From: Perognathus longimembris pacificus
Taxonomy: Eukaryota; Chordata; Mammalia; Rodentia; Heteromyidae
Direction: 5' to 3'
Assembly (NCBI RefSeq): GCF_023159225.1
Contig: NC_063173.1
Coordinates: forward strand, 7,912,852-7,976,851
Length of the DNA stretch: 64,000 bases
The notes under the pieces were generated by a model that ran no database searches, was not told the origin of the DNA, and worked only from the letters and a program-made list of their open reading frames with translations. A program made the position numbers and the translations under genes. This document shows positions 11,190 to 21,750 of the stretch, piece by piece (the stretch's first letter is position 1; every line of letters begins with the position of its first letter).

Positions 11190-11815
11190 TAAACTAAGAT
11201 TTTAAAAAAAAACAACAACAAAGCTGAAAACTGCATACTCTGAAAACCAAAAAAGGCCAGTATCTATAACTTCCAGAGTTCATGGAAATACTACATATTA
11301 AAACAATATGGAGATTCCAACAGTTAAAAGAACAGGAATATGAATAGATTTTACAACAAAAAATACACATTACAAATAATCTGTAAATATTAAGACCCAA
11401 TGTCTTCAAGGTTTGGGCAAAATTAGTACACTCATACATTAGTGGTAGCACTTTAAATTGAAAAAAATTACACAATAACTTTTTAATAAATCACAAGAGA
11501 CACAAAATAAGTATATAATTTGACCTGGTAATTGTGCATTCTGTAATTTACATCAAGGAAATAACTCAAAAGAACAAAAAGAAACTATATGATTGAGAGT
11601 GTTGATTATATTGTCATTTTAAATATGATAAAATTAGAAAAAATCTAATTATCCCATAATAGCAGTCTAGTTGTAAAAAAACATTATATAGCTATTGAAC
11701 ATAATATTCTGAATCCATTAAAAATCCAATTTAAAAACTTGAACATGGGGAGATTTTCATGATGTGCTTTTGGGATAAATTATAGAACACAAAATTTAAT
11801 AATTGTGGCTATTAT
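11190..11815 (+). mobile_element. Ancient L1 (L1M/HAL1-like) 3' region
   Basis: It follows the ORF2-end pattern of old mammalian L1s: 'cactcatacattagtggtag', 'attatcccataatagcagtc', 'tatagctattgaacataat', then 'gatgtgcttttgggat'. No frame is left open. Boundaries and subfamily are uncertain. Confidence 0.55.
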
Positions 11816-12057
11816 GTAGAACTCCTAAAATATTTGCTTTGTAGATTAGCTGTAGTCTCATATCACTGGATTTGTTTGCAAATGGGACAGAGTTGTCAGT
11901 ATATATTTCTCATTAAATAAAGTATTAGGGGCAAATTTTATGCATGTAACTTCAGTCAGCTTCTGAAGGACTGAAATGAAAGGCACAATACTCAACTAGG
12001 AAAACAGTTCGATTTTTACATTTTATTATGCAAAGATATCACTCAAAAGAGAAAGGA

Positions 12058-12264
12058 GGGCTGGGGATATGGCCTAGTGGCAAGAGTGCTTGCCTCGTAT
12101 ACATGAGGCCCTGGGTTCAATTCCCCAGCACCACATATACAGAAAATGGCCAGAAGTGGCGCTGTGGCTCAAGTGGCAGAGTGCTAGCCTTGAGCAAAAA
12201 GAAGCCAGGGACAGTGCTCAGGCCCTGAGTTCAAGCCCAGGACTGGCCAAAAAAAAAAAAAAAG
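12058..12264 (+). mobile_element. IDL-Geo SINE
   Basis: A full-length dimer of the middle subfamily (tatggcctagtggcaagagt; ttgagcaaaaagaagcc) with a pure A tail. The duplication AGAGAAAGGA is perfect at 12048-12057 and 12265-12274, so it is a fairly recent insertion. Confidence 0.93.
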
Positions 12265-12334
12265 AGAGAAAGGAAATATTTTAAAAATGGAATTTTTAGT
12301 TTAGAATTGGTCATATCTTTTTACTTTGACTTTT

Positions 12335-12675
12335 TTTCCTTTATTGTCAAAGTGAAGTACAGAGGGGTTACAGTTTCACATGTAAGGCAGTGAGTACATT
12401 TCTTGTTCAACTTGTCACCTCCTCCCTCATTTTCCCCCCACCTCCACCTCCCCCTTCCCATCCTCCCCCCATGAGTTGTACACTTGGTTTACATGAAATG
12501 GTTTTGTACGTATTGCTGTTGCATTAATTTGTCTTTTTATCCTTTGTCTCTCGATTTTGGTATTCCCTTTCCCTTTCCTGGTTCCACTACAAGTATATAT
12601 AATATCCAGGGTACTAAAATCAGTTACAGTGATAGTGGGGGTAAAACCACAGGATGGGAATGCGAGAGAGGGGGA
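12335..12675 (-). mobile_element. L1 3' UTR, 5'-truncated
   Basis: On the minus strand it ends with the L1 3' terminus (poly-T side at 12331-12345, 'gtacagaggggttacagttt'). It includes the 3'-UTR C-rich tract (G-rich on the sense strand) at 12420-12475 and the block around 'gattttggtattccctttcc'. The 5' truncation point lies near a G13 run at 12683-12695. Confidence 0.85.
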
Positions 12676-12682
12676 AAAAAGC

Positions 12683-12695
12683 GGGGGGGGGGGGG
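12683..12695. repeat. Poly(G)13
   Basis: Thirteen consecutive G residues at the boundary between the truncated L1 and the GC-rich stretch. Confidence 0.95.
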
Positions 12696-13160
12696 AGGGT
12701 ACGGTTTCACATGGCATGGTGACAATCTCCGCCCCTGGGGTCCTGAGGGGGCTGGGGAGAAGACAGGTCCCTTCCTGATCCCCAGGATTGATGGGTGGTA
12801 CTAGGGCATTGCCGAGGTGGTGGTGGTGGCGGGAAAATGGGGTGAGATTGGGAGGGCTTTTGCTTGTTTGTTTTTCCCCCTCCTCCAGCCAAAGACGGTC
12901 AAGTTCTTGTTTGGGGTTTAGCGTTACGATCTGGTAGGAAGTGGAGCTAAATCCATTTGATTCCGACTTGGGAAAGTGGACGCCAGTGAGACTGGATGCA
13001 AACTTTGGAGCGTGTGCACGAGGCCCCAGCCGGCCCGGGGTGGGAACCGGGCTGGAAGGGGAGGCTTCCTGGAGAAGCTGGGCGGGGTGTGATGGCGCGA
13101 GCTGGCGCAGGGAAAGGGGCGCTGAGGAGTTTCAGACCACCTCGCTTCTCCACGTAGGAA
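12696..13160. promoter_or_regulatory. GC-rich, CpG-containing island-like stretch
   Basis: This is the only GC-rich block of the window. From about 12895 to 13155 I count close to 20 CpG dinucleotides (for example in gcgttacg, agccggcccgggg, atggcgcgagctggcgc), whereas flanking DNA is nearly CpG-free. It resembles a small CpG island or a promoter/first-exon region. Open frames on both strands (plus 12941-13240, minus 12947-13153) show no recognised domain, and I see no strong splice donor. Alternatives: an unrecognised LTR, a 5' end of another repeat, or an orphan CpG island. Confidence 0.45.
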
Positions 13161-13854
13161 GTTCTCTCAGTAAAAATAGAATTGGCCGTATTTTTTTAAA
13201 TTCCAGAAGTCAGACAAGTGTATCCAATTTTATTAGCTGAATAGAGTCAGAGATTTTTCTTATCTCCTGTTCTAGGAAAGAACCATGTGATCTGTACCAA
13301 ATGAACGAAGGCTGTCATACCCAGAGCACTCCTTGGCGAGTGCGCCCTTGGGTCTCCCTGGGATGCAAATCCCTCATTCTCTCATTGACACTTAGGAGAG
13401 GTCACTGTAGGAACTGTGATAAACACTAGACAGCAAAGGAACAAAGAACCTCCCTTTGTACACTCACATTCCAGAGGAATGAAAACTTTATAGAAAGTGT
13501 GATCCATTGAATAAATATCAAACCAGAAATTATTGGTGATAAAGTAACCGACTATAATTAAGAAAAAGACTAGTTCCATGTAGGTCCCAACTGATCTGGA
13601 GCTTGCTACCCAGACAGCCTCTTATATAGAAAATTTCTGCCTATCTCCTCTTCTTCAACAAACTGTTATATTTCCACTATGTTCATAACTGTCCCTAAGT
13701 ACCAAGTTTTTTTATACATTATTTCACTTGTTATAAAGATAAAACAATGATATCATTATTTGCATTTTCTAAGAAGACCACATAACACATATCCTGTTAC
13801 CTGCTGAAAGGTCATAGGCGTGGAAGCATTGAAGTTTTTGAGCTAGTGCAATGT
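13161..13854. other. Unassigned intergenic DNA
   Basis: Returns to AT-rich composition downstream of the CpG-rich block. No gene or repeat recognised. Confidence 0.4.
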
Positions 13855-15228
13855 CACTCTATAAAACCAGTTATTCACAAAGAAAGACTGGATAAATGGG
13901 AATGCATCAAACTGAAGAGTTTTTGCATGGCAAAGGACATAGATAGCAAGATAAATAGAAAGCTGACAGAATGGGAAAAGAGCTTTACTAGCTATGCATC
14001 AGACAAGGGTATCATATCTAAAATATACCTAGACCTCAAAAAATTATACCCTCCAAAAACAACTCTTCAAAGAAACAACAATGCAATAAATGGACTACAG
14101 ACTTAAAGAGACACTTTTCAGAGTCATAAGAAGGCAAACAGCCTAACAAAGAGATCTTGAACACACAAGAATCTGGCCACAAAAGAAATGCAAGTCAAAA
14201 CCACACTGAGATTCCATCTTACCACATTTAGAATGGCCATGATCAAGAAAGCTAACAATAACAGATGCTGGTGGGGATGTGGCCAAAAGGGAACACTAAT
14301 AAAGTGTTTGTGGGGATGTAAACTTGTTCAGCCACTCCGGAAAGCAGTATAGAGCTTCCTCAAAAGACAAAACATATAGCTTTCCTATGACCCATCAATC
14401 CCACTCCTAGACATTTATCCAATAGGCCACAAACCCAGCTACACTAAAACCACCATCACAATCATGTTCATGGCAGCACTGTTCACCATAGCCAAGATAT
14501 GGAATCAACCTAGATGTACCTCAGGGGATGAATGGATCGAGAAAATGTAGTGTATATACACAATGGAATGTTTCCATCAAAAAGCACGATATTGTCCCTT
14601 TCACAAGGAAATGGGAAGACTTGGAAAAATCATACTAAGCAAAGTAAGCCAGGCCCAAAGATTGCAAGACTTCCCTCATTTCTAGCAATTAGAATGTGCC
14701 TATGAATCTACAAGTATACACAATGTATGGTAAAAGACAAAACATTACACTTGGACATGATAAATTAAACAGGACTCTAAACATTCACACAGTGAGAACA
14801 AAGGAGGATTTTCTGAGGAGAGGATTACAATGGCTCAATAACTATGTGCATATGGTCATATAAAATGATTACTGAAAGTAACTCAAAGAAATGGAAACAA
14901 GAGGCTTTTTTTTACTTTTTGTGGGATTTGTTGTTGTTTTTTCCTCTTTTGTTGCTGTTTTTAATTTCTGTATTTTGCCTTATATACTTTCATTTGTTTT
15001 GAGGAGGAGAAGGGGAAGCACAGAAATGGAGAGACGAAGGGTGAACTAATTCAGCAGTGATACTATGTTGAAAATGAATTATACAATTTGCAGGAGAGGG
15101 TGGTTGGGAGGAACAAAGTGGGAGAAAACAAGGGAAAATATGACACTTTTCAAAAAGAAATGTACTCATTACCCGACCTGTGTAACTGTAACCCCTCTGT
15201 ACATCACCTTTACAATAAAAATAAAATA
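13855..15228 (+). mobile_element. L1, 5'-truncated (ORF2 C-terminus and 3' UTR)
   Basis: It begins inside the ORF2 C-terminal region. The frame 13846-14106 reads DKWECIKLKSFCMAKDI, parallel to the DKWDCIKLQSFCMAKDI block of the younger L1 at 20.9 kb. It continues through the CCHC-type C-terminal region in broken frames ('gctggtggggatgtggcc' and 'aatcccactcctagac') and ends with a 3' UTR finishing 'gtaacccctctgtacatcac' and an AATAAA-rich tail. It is an older copy with multiple frameshifts. Confidence 0.85.
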
Positions 15229-15240
15229 AAATGAGTTATT

Positions 15241-15475
15241 CAGCCCGGCACCAGTGGCACTTTCCTATAATCCTAGCTATTCAGGAAGCGGAGATCCAAG
15301 GATCATGGTTGGAAGCCAACCTGGGCAGGAAACTCCGTGAGATTCGTATCTCCAATTAATCACAAAACTCCAGAAGTGATGCTGTAGCTCAAGTGGGAAA
15401 GTACTAGGGGGATAGAGCAAAAGGATTTTAGGGAGAGCACCTAGGCCCAGAGTTCAAGCTTCAGGACCAGCAAAT
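15241..15475 (+). mobile_element. B1-Geo SINE
   Basis: The 7SL-like head ('ataatcctagctattcagga', 'caacctgggcaggaaa') is joined to the Geo tail ('gtgatgctgtagctcaagtg', 'cccagagttcaagc'). It was inserted at the tail of the L1 just upstream. Confidence 0.8.
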
Positions 15476-16014
15476 ATAAAAATAAATAAAAAATAAAATC
15501 AGTTATTCAATGAATGCCAACTACGTATTCAGGGCTTTTACTCACTCATCTAATGAGGGACAAATATACATTGCTCAAAAAAATAGACAATATTATATCC
15601 AATTATAAATTTCCTGGCATTATGCCTGAAAATGCTAATTTTAGAGTGACTGAAATAATATGTAGTTTGCTTACTGTCAATATTTTGACTTTTTCTTTAT
15701 AATAGAATGTAATTTAGGAAAACGGAAGGTAAATCTAATTAAAAGTAAAGGAAAATAAAATAAAGTAGAAATAAATTGAATCCTTGATTTATAGTCAACA
15801 GTCAGATTGTTTTGTTTTGTTTTGGATAGACTCGTCAGGTTGCCTTCTAAAACTTATGAATATTTGTCAAATTAATATTCTTTGTAATGTAATTGTATGA
15901 AAAACTATTGCTGTTCTTCTTTTTCTCTTTTCTATAGAACTATTCATGTCCTCATATTTTTATTTGATATTTTATTCATTTTGTTGAAATAATTGTGATT
16001 TGTATATGATTATA
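15476..16014. other. Unassigned AT-rich DNA
   Basis: No recognised feature. Confidence 0.4.
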
Positions 16015-16511
16015 AAAATAATATAGTAAGATGTCTTGTACAATTCACACAATCTCCCCCACCAGCAACACTTCACAGAGCTATAGTACAATAACCAAAC
16101 CAGCATATTCACATTGATATTACTTACTAATCTTATTCAGATTTACCCATTACTTGTACTTATCTCTGTACGTATGTGAGATGGGAACTTAATTCAACAA
16201 AATACTATCATATATGTAAATTCCTGTATTTACCACCATAGTCAGTATACTGAGGAACCAAATCAACACACAAGAATCCCCCTGGCCCATTCATAATCCC
16301 TCCAATCAAACACACCTCATCTCTAGCCCTACCAACCACTAATCTGTCGTCTATTTCTAAACTGTTGATATTTCAAAATGCTATATAAATGAAATTACAT
16401 AGTTTATAGCTTTAGTGCTGGACTTTTTCATTCATTATAAATCCCTGGAAATTTATCCATTTCTTCTTAGTATTGAGCAGTATTCCTGATACAGAGATGC
16501 CACAGATTGCT
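16015..16511 (-). mobile_element. Ancient L1M-type LINE, first part
   Basis: The plus strand is the reverse complement of an old mammalian L1 3' region: 'acttcacagagctatagtac', 'aaccactaatctgtcgtcta', 'gctatataaatgaaattaca', 'tattgagcagtattcctga'. The element resumes at 16970 after a SINE stack. Confidence 0.65.
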
Positions 16512-16641
16512 ATGAGCCAAACACCAGTGGCTCTTGCCTGTAATCCTAGCTACTTGGGAGGCAAACATCCAGAGGATCCAGTTCAAAGTCATCTTGGGTA
16601 GGAAAGCCCAAGAGACTCCATCTCCAAAAATAAGGAGCAAA
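16512..16641 (+). mobile_element. B1-ID SINE, left part
   Basis: The 7SL-like unit 'ggctcttgcctgtaatccta', then 'gggtaggaaagcccaagaga'. It sits inside the ancient L1 and is split by a later IDL-Geo insertion; the ID-like part resumes at 16869. Confidence 0.75.
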
Positions 16642-16852
16642 GGGTTGGGAATATGGCCTAGTGGTAGAGTGCTTGCCTCGTATACATGAAGCCCGGGGGT
16701 CAATTCCTTAGCACCACATATAAAGAAAAAGCCAGAAGTAGTACTGTAGTTTTCAAGTGGTAGAGTGCAAGTCCTGAGCAAAAAGAAGCCAGAAACAGTG
16801 CTCAGCCCCTGAGTTCAAGCTCCAGTACTGGCAAATAAATAAATAAATAAAT
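16642..16852 (+). mobile_element. IDL-Geo SINE nested in B1-ID
   Basis: An IDL-Geo copy whose left half mixes middle (tatggcctagtg, tcgtatacatgaag) and older (gtggtagagtg) subfamily states, with an (AAAT)n tail. An imperfect duplication AAAAATAAGGAGCAAA / AAAAATAAGCAACAAA lies at 16626-16641 and 16853-16868. Confidence 0.9.
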
Positions 16853-16868
16853 AAAAATAAGCAACAAA

Positions 16869-16969
16869 AAGCAGGACTGGAGTTGTGATTCAAGTGATAG
16901 AGTAGCAAATCCGTGAGCATGAGGCCCTAAGTCCCAAATCCAATGCCACCAAAATTTAAACAAATAAAT
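16869..16969 (+). mobile_element. B1-ID SINE, right (ID-like) part
   Basis: It contains 'ggagttgtgattcaagtgat' and 'gccctaagtcccaaatcca', the ID-type half of the element that begins at 16512. Confidence 0.65.
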
Positions 16970-17100
16970 ACAAGTGTTATGAACATTCCCATACAAGATT
17001 TACATGTTTACTTTTAGGAGAAAGTGTTAAGACCTTATCTCACAGTAACTATGCTGCTTTACGTTCCCACCAGCAATGTGTGAGTGATTCATAGAATTTT
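16970..17100 (-). mobile_element. Ancient L1M-type LINE, second part
   Basis: It continues the element broken at 16511: 'atgaacattcccatacaaga', then 'tttacgttcccaccagcaat'. The order is consistent with one L1 interrupted by the SINE stack. Confidence 0.6.
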
Positions 17101-17454
17101 CAGTTCCAGATTTACCACACTTTATAATCCATGTGAACTTAGTCAAGTTACTTTACTATTTCAGCTTTTTGTTTCCTTGAATTTTAACGTAAGGGCCATA
17201 ATAACTGCTCAGCTAAATAAAATGAAAAGAGATAGTATCTATGAAACAAAAAGCCAACATTCATAAAAGGACAAAGTAATGATTTAGATGACAAATTACA
17301 TATAACATAGTCATGAATAAATGCTTAAGTTAAAGAAGTAACTGCTAGAGGCAAGCAAGGGCTGCATGTTAGAAGAATAGGAATTATAGGTTAGTGCCTT
17401 CTCTTTGTCAAAAGATTATAAATCCTAGCCAGCGATACTTTTTGTGGGAAAATA
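17101..17454. other. Unassigned intergenic DNA
   Basis: No recognised feature. Confidence 0.4.
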
Positions 17455-17528
17455 ATACAGGGTCTGCAATCAGACTGTATTTTAACTCTGCAATTGTCTC
17501 TTACTATATGACCTAAAAAAAGTAACCT
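17455..17528 (+). mobile_element. MIR SINE fragment
   Basis: MIR-like pattern 'agactgtattttaactctgc' and 'ttactatatgaccta'. It is interrupted on its 3' side by a Geo-type SINE. Confidence 0.45.
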
Positions 17529-17645
17529 ATGGAAGTGGCGCTGTGTCTCAAGTGGTAGAGCACTAGCCTTGAGCTGAAGAGCTCAGGGACAGCACCCAGG
17601 CCCAGAGTTCAAGACCCATACTGACAGAGAGAGGGGGTGGGGGAA
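17529..17645 (+). mobile_element. Geo monomer, 5'-truncated SINE
   Basis: Only the right-hand unit is present: 'ggaagtggcgctgtgtctca', 'gagctgaagagctcaggga', 'ccagagttcaagaccc'. It is nearly identical to the tail of the complete B1-Geo that follows within about 40 bp. Confidence 0.85.
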
Positions 17646-17656
17646 GAAATTACATT

Positions 17657-17900
17657 ATGCCAAGAGCTGGTGGCTCATGCCTGTAATGCTAACTACTCAG
17701 GAGGCTGAGCTCTGAGGATCAAGGTTCAAAGCCAGCCCAGCCCAGGCAGGAAAGCCTGTGAGACTCTTATCTCCAACCAACCACCAGAAAACTGGAAGTG
17801 GCACTGTGGCTCAGTGGTAGAGCACTAGGCTTGAGCTGAAGAGCTCAGGGACAGCACCCAGGCCCAGAGTTTAATCCCCATGACCTACAAGAAAAAAAAA
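17657..17900 (+). mobile_element. B1-Geo SINE, complete
   Basis: The best-preserved example here of the 7SL-headed element: head 'ggtggctcatgcctgtaatg' and 'ctactcaggaggctgagctc', linker 'atctccaaccaaccacca', then Geo tail 'ggcactgtggctcagtggta' to 'cccagagtttaatcccca' and an A-rich end. It shows directly that the Geo unit also occurs behind a 7SL head. Confidence 0.88.
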
Positions 17901-18275
17901 GGAAAAGTTATTTATCCCCATTGTATATGTATATTCACATGTACATTTTAAATATCTGTGTGTACCTTTATATCTATCTGCATGTATTAAATATCTATAT
18001 GTCCATTGTATCTATACATATGCATTCTAAAAGTTATGATGTAACTGATATTATTTCATCAAACTGTTAAGAATATTAAAAGCACTGCTAAGGATATAAA
18101 GAAGAATTTGGATATTTGAGTATTTTGACACCTTTGGAAAGCAAATATTAATTAAACTTTCTGGTTTTTTTATATTATTGTGTAAGTTGTGCTAAAACAA
18201 GCACATCATTTCTAAGTCTCAACCCTCTGAGACTGAACAAAGGATGAAGTGTGAAAATGAGGTGGCATCAGATAT
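17901..18275. other. Unassigned AT-rich DNA
   Basis: TA/CA-rich (17930-18030). No recognised element. Confidence 0.4.
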
Positions 18276-18290
18276 TAAAACTCAGATTAT

Positions 18291-18495
18291 GGGCTGGGGA
18301 TATAGCCTAGTGGCAAGAGTGCCTGCCTTGGATACACGAGGCCCTAGGTTCGATTCCCCAGCACCACATATACAGAAAACGGCCAGAAGCGGCGCTGTGG
18401 CTCAAGTGGCAGAGTGCTAGCCTTGAGCGGGAAGAAGCCAGGGACAGTGCTCAGGCCCTGAGTCCAAGGTCCAGGACCGGCCAAAAAAAAAAAAA
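18291..18495 (+). mobile_element. IDL-Geo SINE, young subfamily
   Basis: It carries the states shared by four copies in this window: 'atatagcctagtggc', 'gagtgcctgcct', 'gaagcggcgctg', 'cttgagcgggaagaagcc'. The A tail is about 17 nt, with a perfect 14-bp duplication AAAACTCAGATTAT at 18277-18290 and 18496-18509. It is a recent insertion. Confidence 0.95.
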
Positions 18496-18509
18496 AAAAC
18501 TCAGATTAT

Positions 18510-19607
18510 TTTAAAACTTGAAATAGAGTGCATGAAAGGGATAATGGAAGAGTGGAATAAATCTTAATTGTGGGAGAAGATACAGAGATGATACAAGGCA
18601 CTAAGAGAAAGAAAAAGTCAGTACAGAACACCATTTCGTAAGCAATCACAAATGAGAGACCATGTTTGCTTCCCTTGGATATTTCACAATGCAAAAAAAG
18701 AAGATTCTTTAAATTTTATGCATTTTCTAAATTTTATGTGTTTAATAGTATATATTTGCATTTCTAAAGTTACTACTTTTCCTTTATGTTTACAGTGATC
18801 ATTCATATTTTCTTTAAATTTTAAAAATTTCTTGCTATTTGGTAATGGACTTGTACATGACTTCCTTCTATTCTCAAATCTGACTACTCACTATTCTCTG
18901 TATTTATCAATCAACTTTTGTTAGATTATGGCGCATTTGAAAATCTAATTGATGAAGTGGCAGGCATCCTATTAGGTCAGCAGACAGAAATACTGAGCAC
19001 ATTATTTAATAATGGCAATGGGGTTAAAAGAAGGAAAGTTTATATCTGTTAGAGACAGATCAGAATAGTCACTATGACTGATTTCCATAATAAATTCAAT
19101 TCTTGTCTCTATTACTAACTAAACTCTCAGGCCATTCTGTTTCATACATACTATCTCCTTTCATCTTAGTTAGCTGAAAAGTTACTATCAGAATTGTTTT
19201 CATAAGGTCGCCAAGGTCTCTGAGTTAGAATACATAAACATTTTAATTTATATTCATATTTATTGTGGCTCTCTATTCTCTGTATACATGTGAATCGGCT
19301 TTTGCTATGTTATTCTGCAGCAACATGCATCCCCAAAATCTCAACCTTCATAACAACGTGTATTTCTTCTCACTTCTGTTATTATTTTCACTGAAAGAAC
19401 AGCCTCTGCCTGTTCTTATAGGAACAATAGATGAAACACAATTTTTTTACATTTCTTCTTAGAATTGGCATAAAAGTTCACAATTAATTAGCCATAGTAA
19501 GTTAAGAGATCACATCTGATTTTAGCAAAGAAGAGGAAGTAGGAAGTTGCCAATAAGAAGAGAGGAAAATGGTCTAACAAAAGACCATCTATCACAGTTT
19601 GAAATAC
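18510..19607. other. Unassigned AT-rich DNA
   Basis: About 1.1 kb with no recognised gene or repeat. Confidence 0.4.
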
Positions 19608-20157
19608 CTAACTATATCTTTCTTTTTTTAATTTTAATTTTATTTTTTTTAAGTTTTTATTATAAAACTGATGTACAGAGAGGTTACAGTTTCATACGTT
19701 AGGCATTGGATACATTTCTTGTACTGTTTGTTACCTTGTCCCTCACACCCCCCTCCCCCCTCCCCCTTACCCTTTCCCCCCCTGAGGTGTTCAGTTCACT
19801 TACACCAAACAGTTTTGCAAGTATTGCTTTTGTAGTTGTTTCTCTTTTTTTACCCTGTGTCTCTCAATTTTGTATTCCCTTTCAATTTCCTAGTTCTAAT
19901 ACCAGTATACACGGTTTCCAATATACTCAGATAAGATTACAGAGATAGTGTAGATACAATCACAAGAAGGTGATACAAGAACATCATCAATAGTAGAAGC
20001 TACAGATACACATGGGATGTTGAAAGTAGTTACAACTGTGATATAACAATCATTTCCATAAAATGGAGTTCATTTCACCCAGCATCATCTTATGTGATCA
20101 TAATGGTATAGCTATTGGGCTCTTGTGATCCTCTGCTGTGACTTGCCTAAACCTGTG

Positions 20158-20979
20158 CTAATTATTCCCAATAAGGGAGACCATAGAGTCCATGTTTCTT
20201 TGGGTCTGGCTCACTTCAATTAGTATAATTTTTTCCAAGTCCTTCCATTTCCTTACAAATGGGGCAATGTCATTTTTTCTGATAGAGGAATAAAATTCCA
20301 TTGTGTATATGTACCACATTTTCCTGATCCATTCGTCTACGGAGGGGCATCTGGGTTGGTTCCAGATTCTCGCTATGACAAATTGCACTGCAATGAACAT
20401 TGTTGTGCTGGTGGCTTTACTGTGATTTTGTTTGTGGTTTTTCGGATAGATACCCAAAAGTGGGGCTGCTGGGTCATAGGGGAGTTCTATATTTAGCCTT
20501 CTGAGGAATCTCCATACTGCTTGCCAGAGTGGCTGAACCAGTTTACATTCCCACCAACAATGAAGTAGGGTTCCCTTTTGGCCACATCCCCTCCAACAAC
20601 TGTTATTGTTAGTTTTCTTGATATATGACATTCTTAGTGGGGTGAGATGGAATCTCAATGTTGTTTTGATTTGCATTTCCTTTATGGCCAGTGATGTAGA
20701 GCACTTTTTCATATGTCTTCTGGCCATTCTCATTTCCTCATCAGAGAAGTCTCTTTGTAAATCTTTAGTCCACTTGATGAGCCAGCTATTGGTTGTTTGC
20801 GGTTTTGTTTTGGATGAAGGTAATTTTTTTAGTTCTGCATATATTTTAGATATGAGGCCTTTGTCCGTTGAATGGCCGGTAAAGATCTTCTCCCAGTCTG
20901 TGGGCTTTCTGTTTATCTTGTGAGCTATGTCCTTTGCCATGCAGAAGCTCTGCAGTTTGATGCAGTCCCATTTGTCCAA
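20158..20979 (-). pseudogene. L1 ORF2 C-terminal fragment with CCHC motif
   Basis: 273 codons: DKWDCIKLQSFCMAKDI at the start, then a cysteine-rich C-CX3C-X7-H-X4-C type motif (CWRGCGQKGTLLHCWWEC), then PYDPAAPLLGIYPK, and the C-terminus MVSLIGNN followed by a stop. This is the intact C-terminal end of ORF2 and the longest open frame of the window. Confidence 0.92.
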
Positions 20980-21195
20980 CCTTTCTTTGATTTGTAGCCT
21001 TTCTGGGTCCTTGTTAGGGAAGTTCCGTCCTGTGCCAAGGATCCCAAGTGTTTCTCCTACTCCTTCCTTTAGTGTTTTCAGGGTGTCTGTTTTGATTTCG
21101 AGGTCTTTAATCCATTTGAAATTGATTTTGGTGCAGGGTGATATATAAGGATCTAGTTTTAGTTTGTTGCATGTGTTGAGCCAGTTTTTCCAGCA

Positions 21196-21672
21196 CTATT
21201 TGTTAAAGAGGCTATCTTTCTTCCAAACTATTGTTTTAGCCCCTTTATCAAAGATTAAGTAGGCGCAGTTCTGTGGGTTCATTCTCGGGTCTTCAATTCT
21301 GTTCCATTGGTCTTCAGGCCTGTTCCGGTGCCAATACCAAGCTGTTTTTATTACTATAGCTTTATAATACAACTTGAAGTTGGATATTGTAATTCCTCCA
21401 GCACTGTTCTTTCTGCTTAGGATTGTTTTTGCTATTCTAGGTCTTTTATTGTTCCATATGAATTTCTGGATTGCTTCCTCTATTTCATCAAAAAATGGTG
21501 TTGGGATATTAATGGGTATTGCATTGAATTTGTAGATAGCCTTTGGCAATATTGCCATTTTGATTATATTAATCCTCCCAATCCAGGAGCATGGGAGGTT
21601 TTTCCATTTCCTTAGTTCTGACTTAACTTCGTTTTTCAAGCTTTTAAAGTTCTCCTCAAAAAGGTCTTTCAC
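21196..21672 (-). pseudogene. L1 ORF2 thumb/connection fragment
   Basis: 158 codons beginning [20 protein letters not shown], followed by [20 protein letters not shown], the conserved region after the L1 RT. It is separated from the RT block by stop or frame changes at about 21670-21750. Confidence 0.88.
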
Positions 21673-21750
21673 TTCTTTGGTTAAGGTTATTCCTAGGTAT
21701 TTTATGCTTTGGGGGGCTATTGCAAAGGGAGTTGCTTTCCTGATATCAGC

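Noticed and set aside
12484..12804. 106-codon plus frame and overlapping frames
   Set aside because: Runs from an L1 3' UTR through a poly(G) run into the GC-rich block; no conserved protein content.
12941..13240. 99-codon plus frame in the CpG-rich block as a coding first exon
   Set aside because: No recognised domain, no clear splice donor, and a competing frame on the other strand. GC-rich DNA gives long frames by chance.
20606..21148. Plus-strand open frames over the large L1
   Set aside because: Antisense shadows of the L1 ORF2 C-terminus; the sense strand carries the known motifs.
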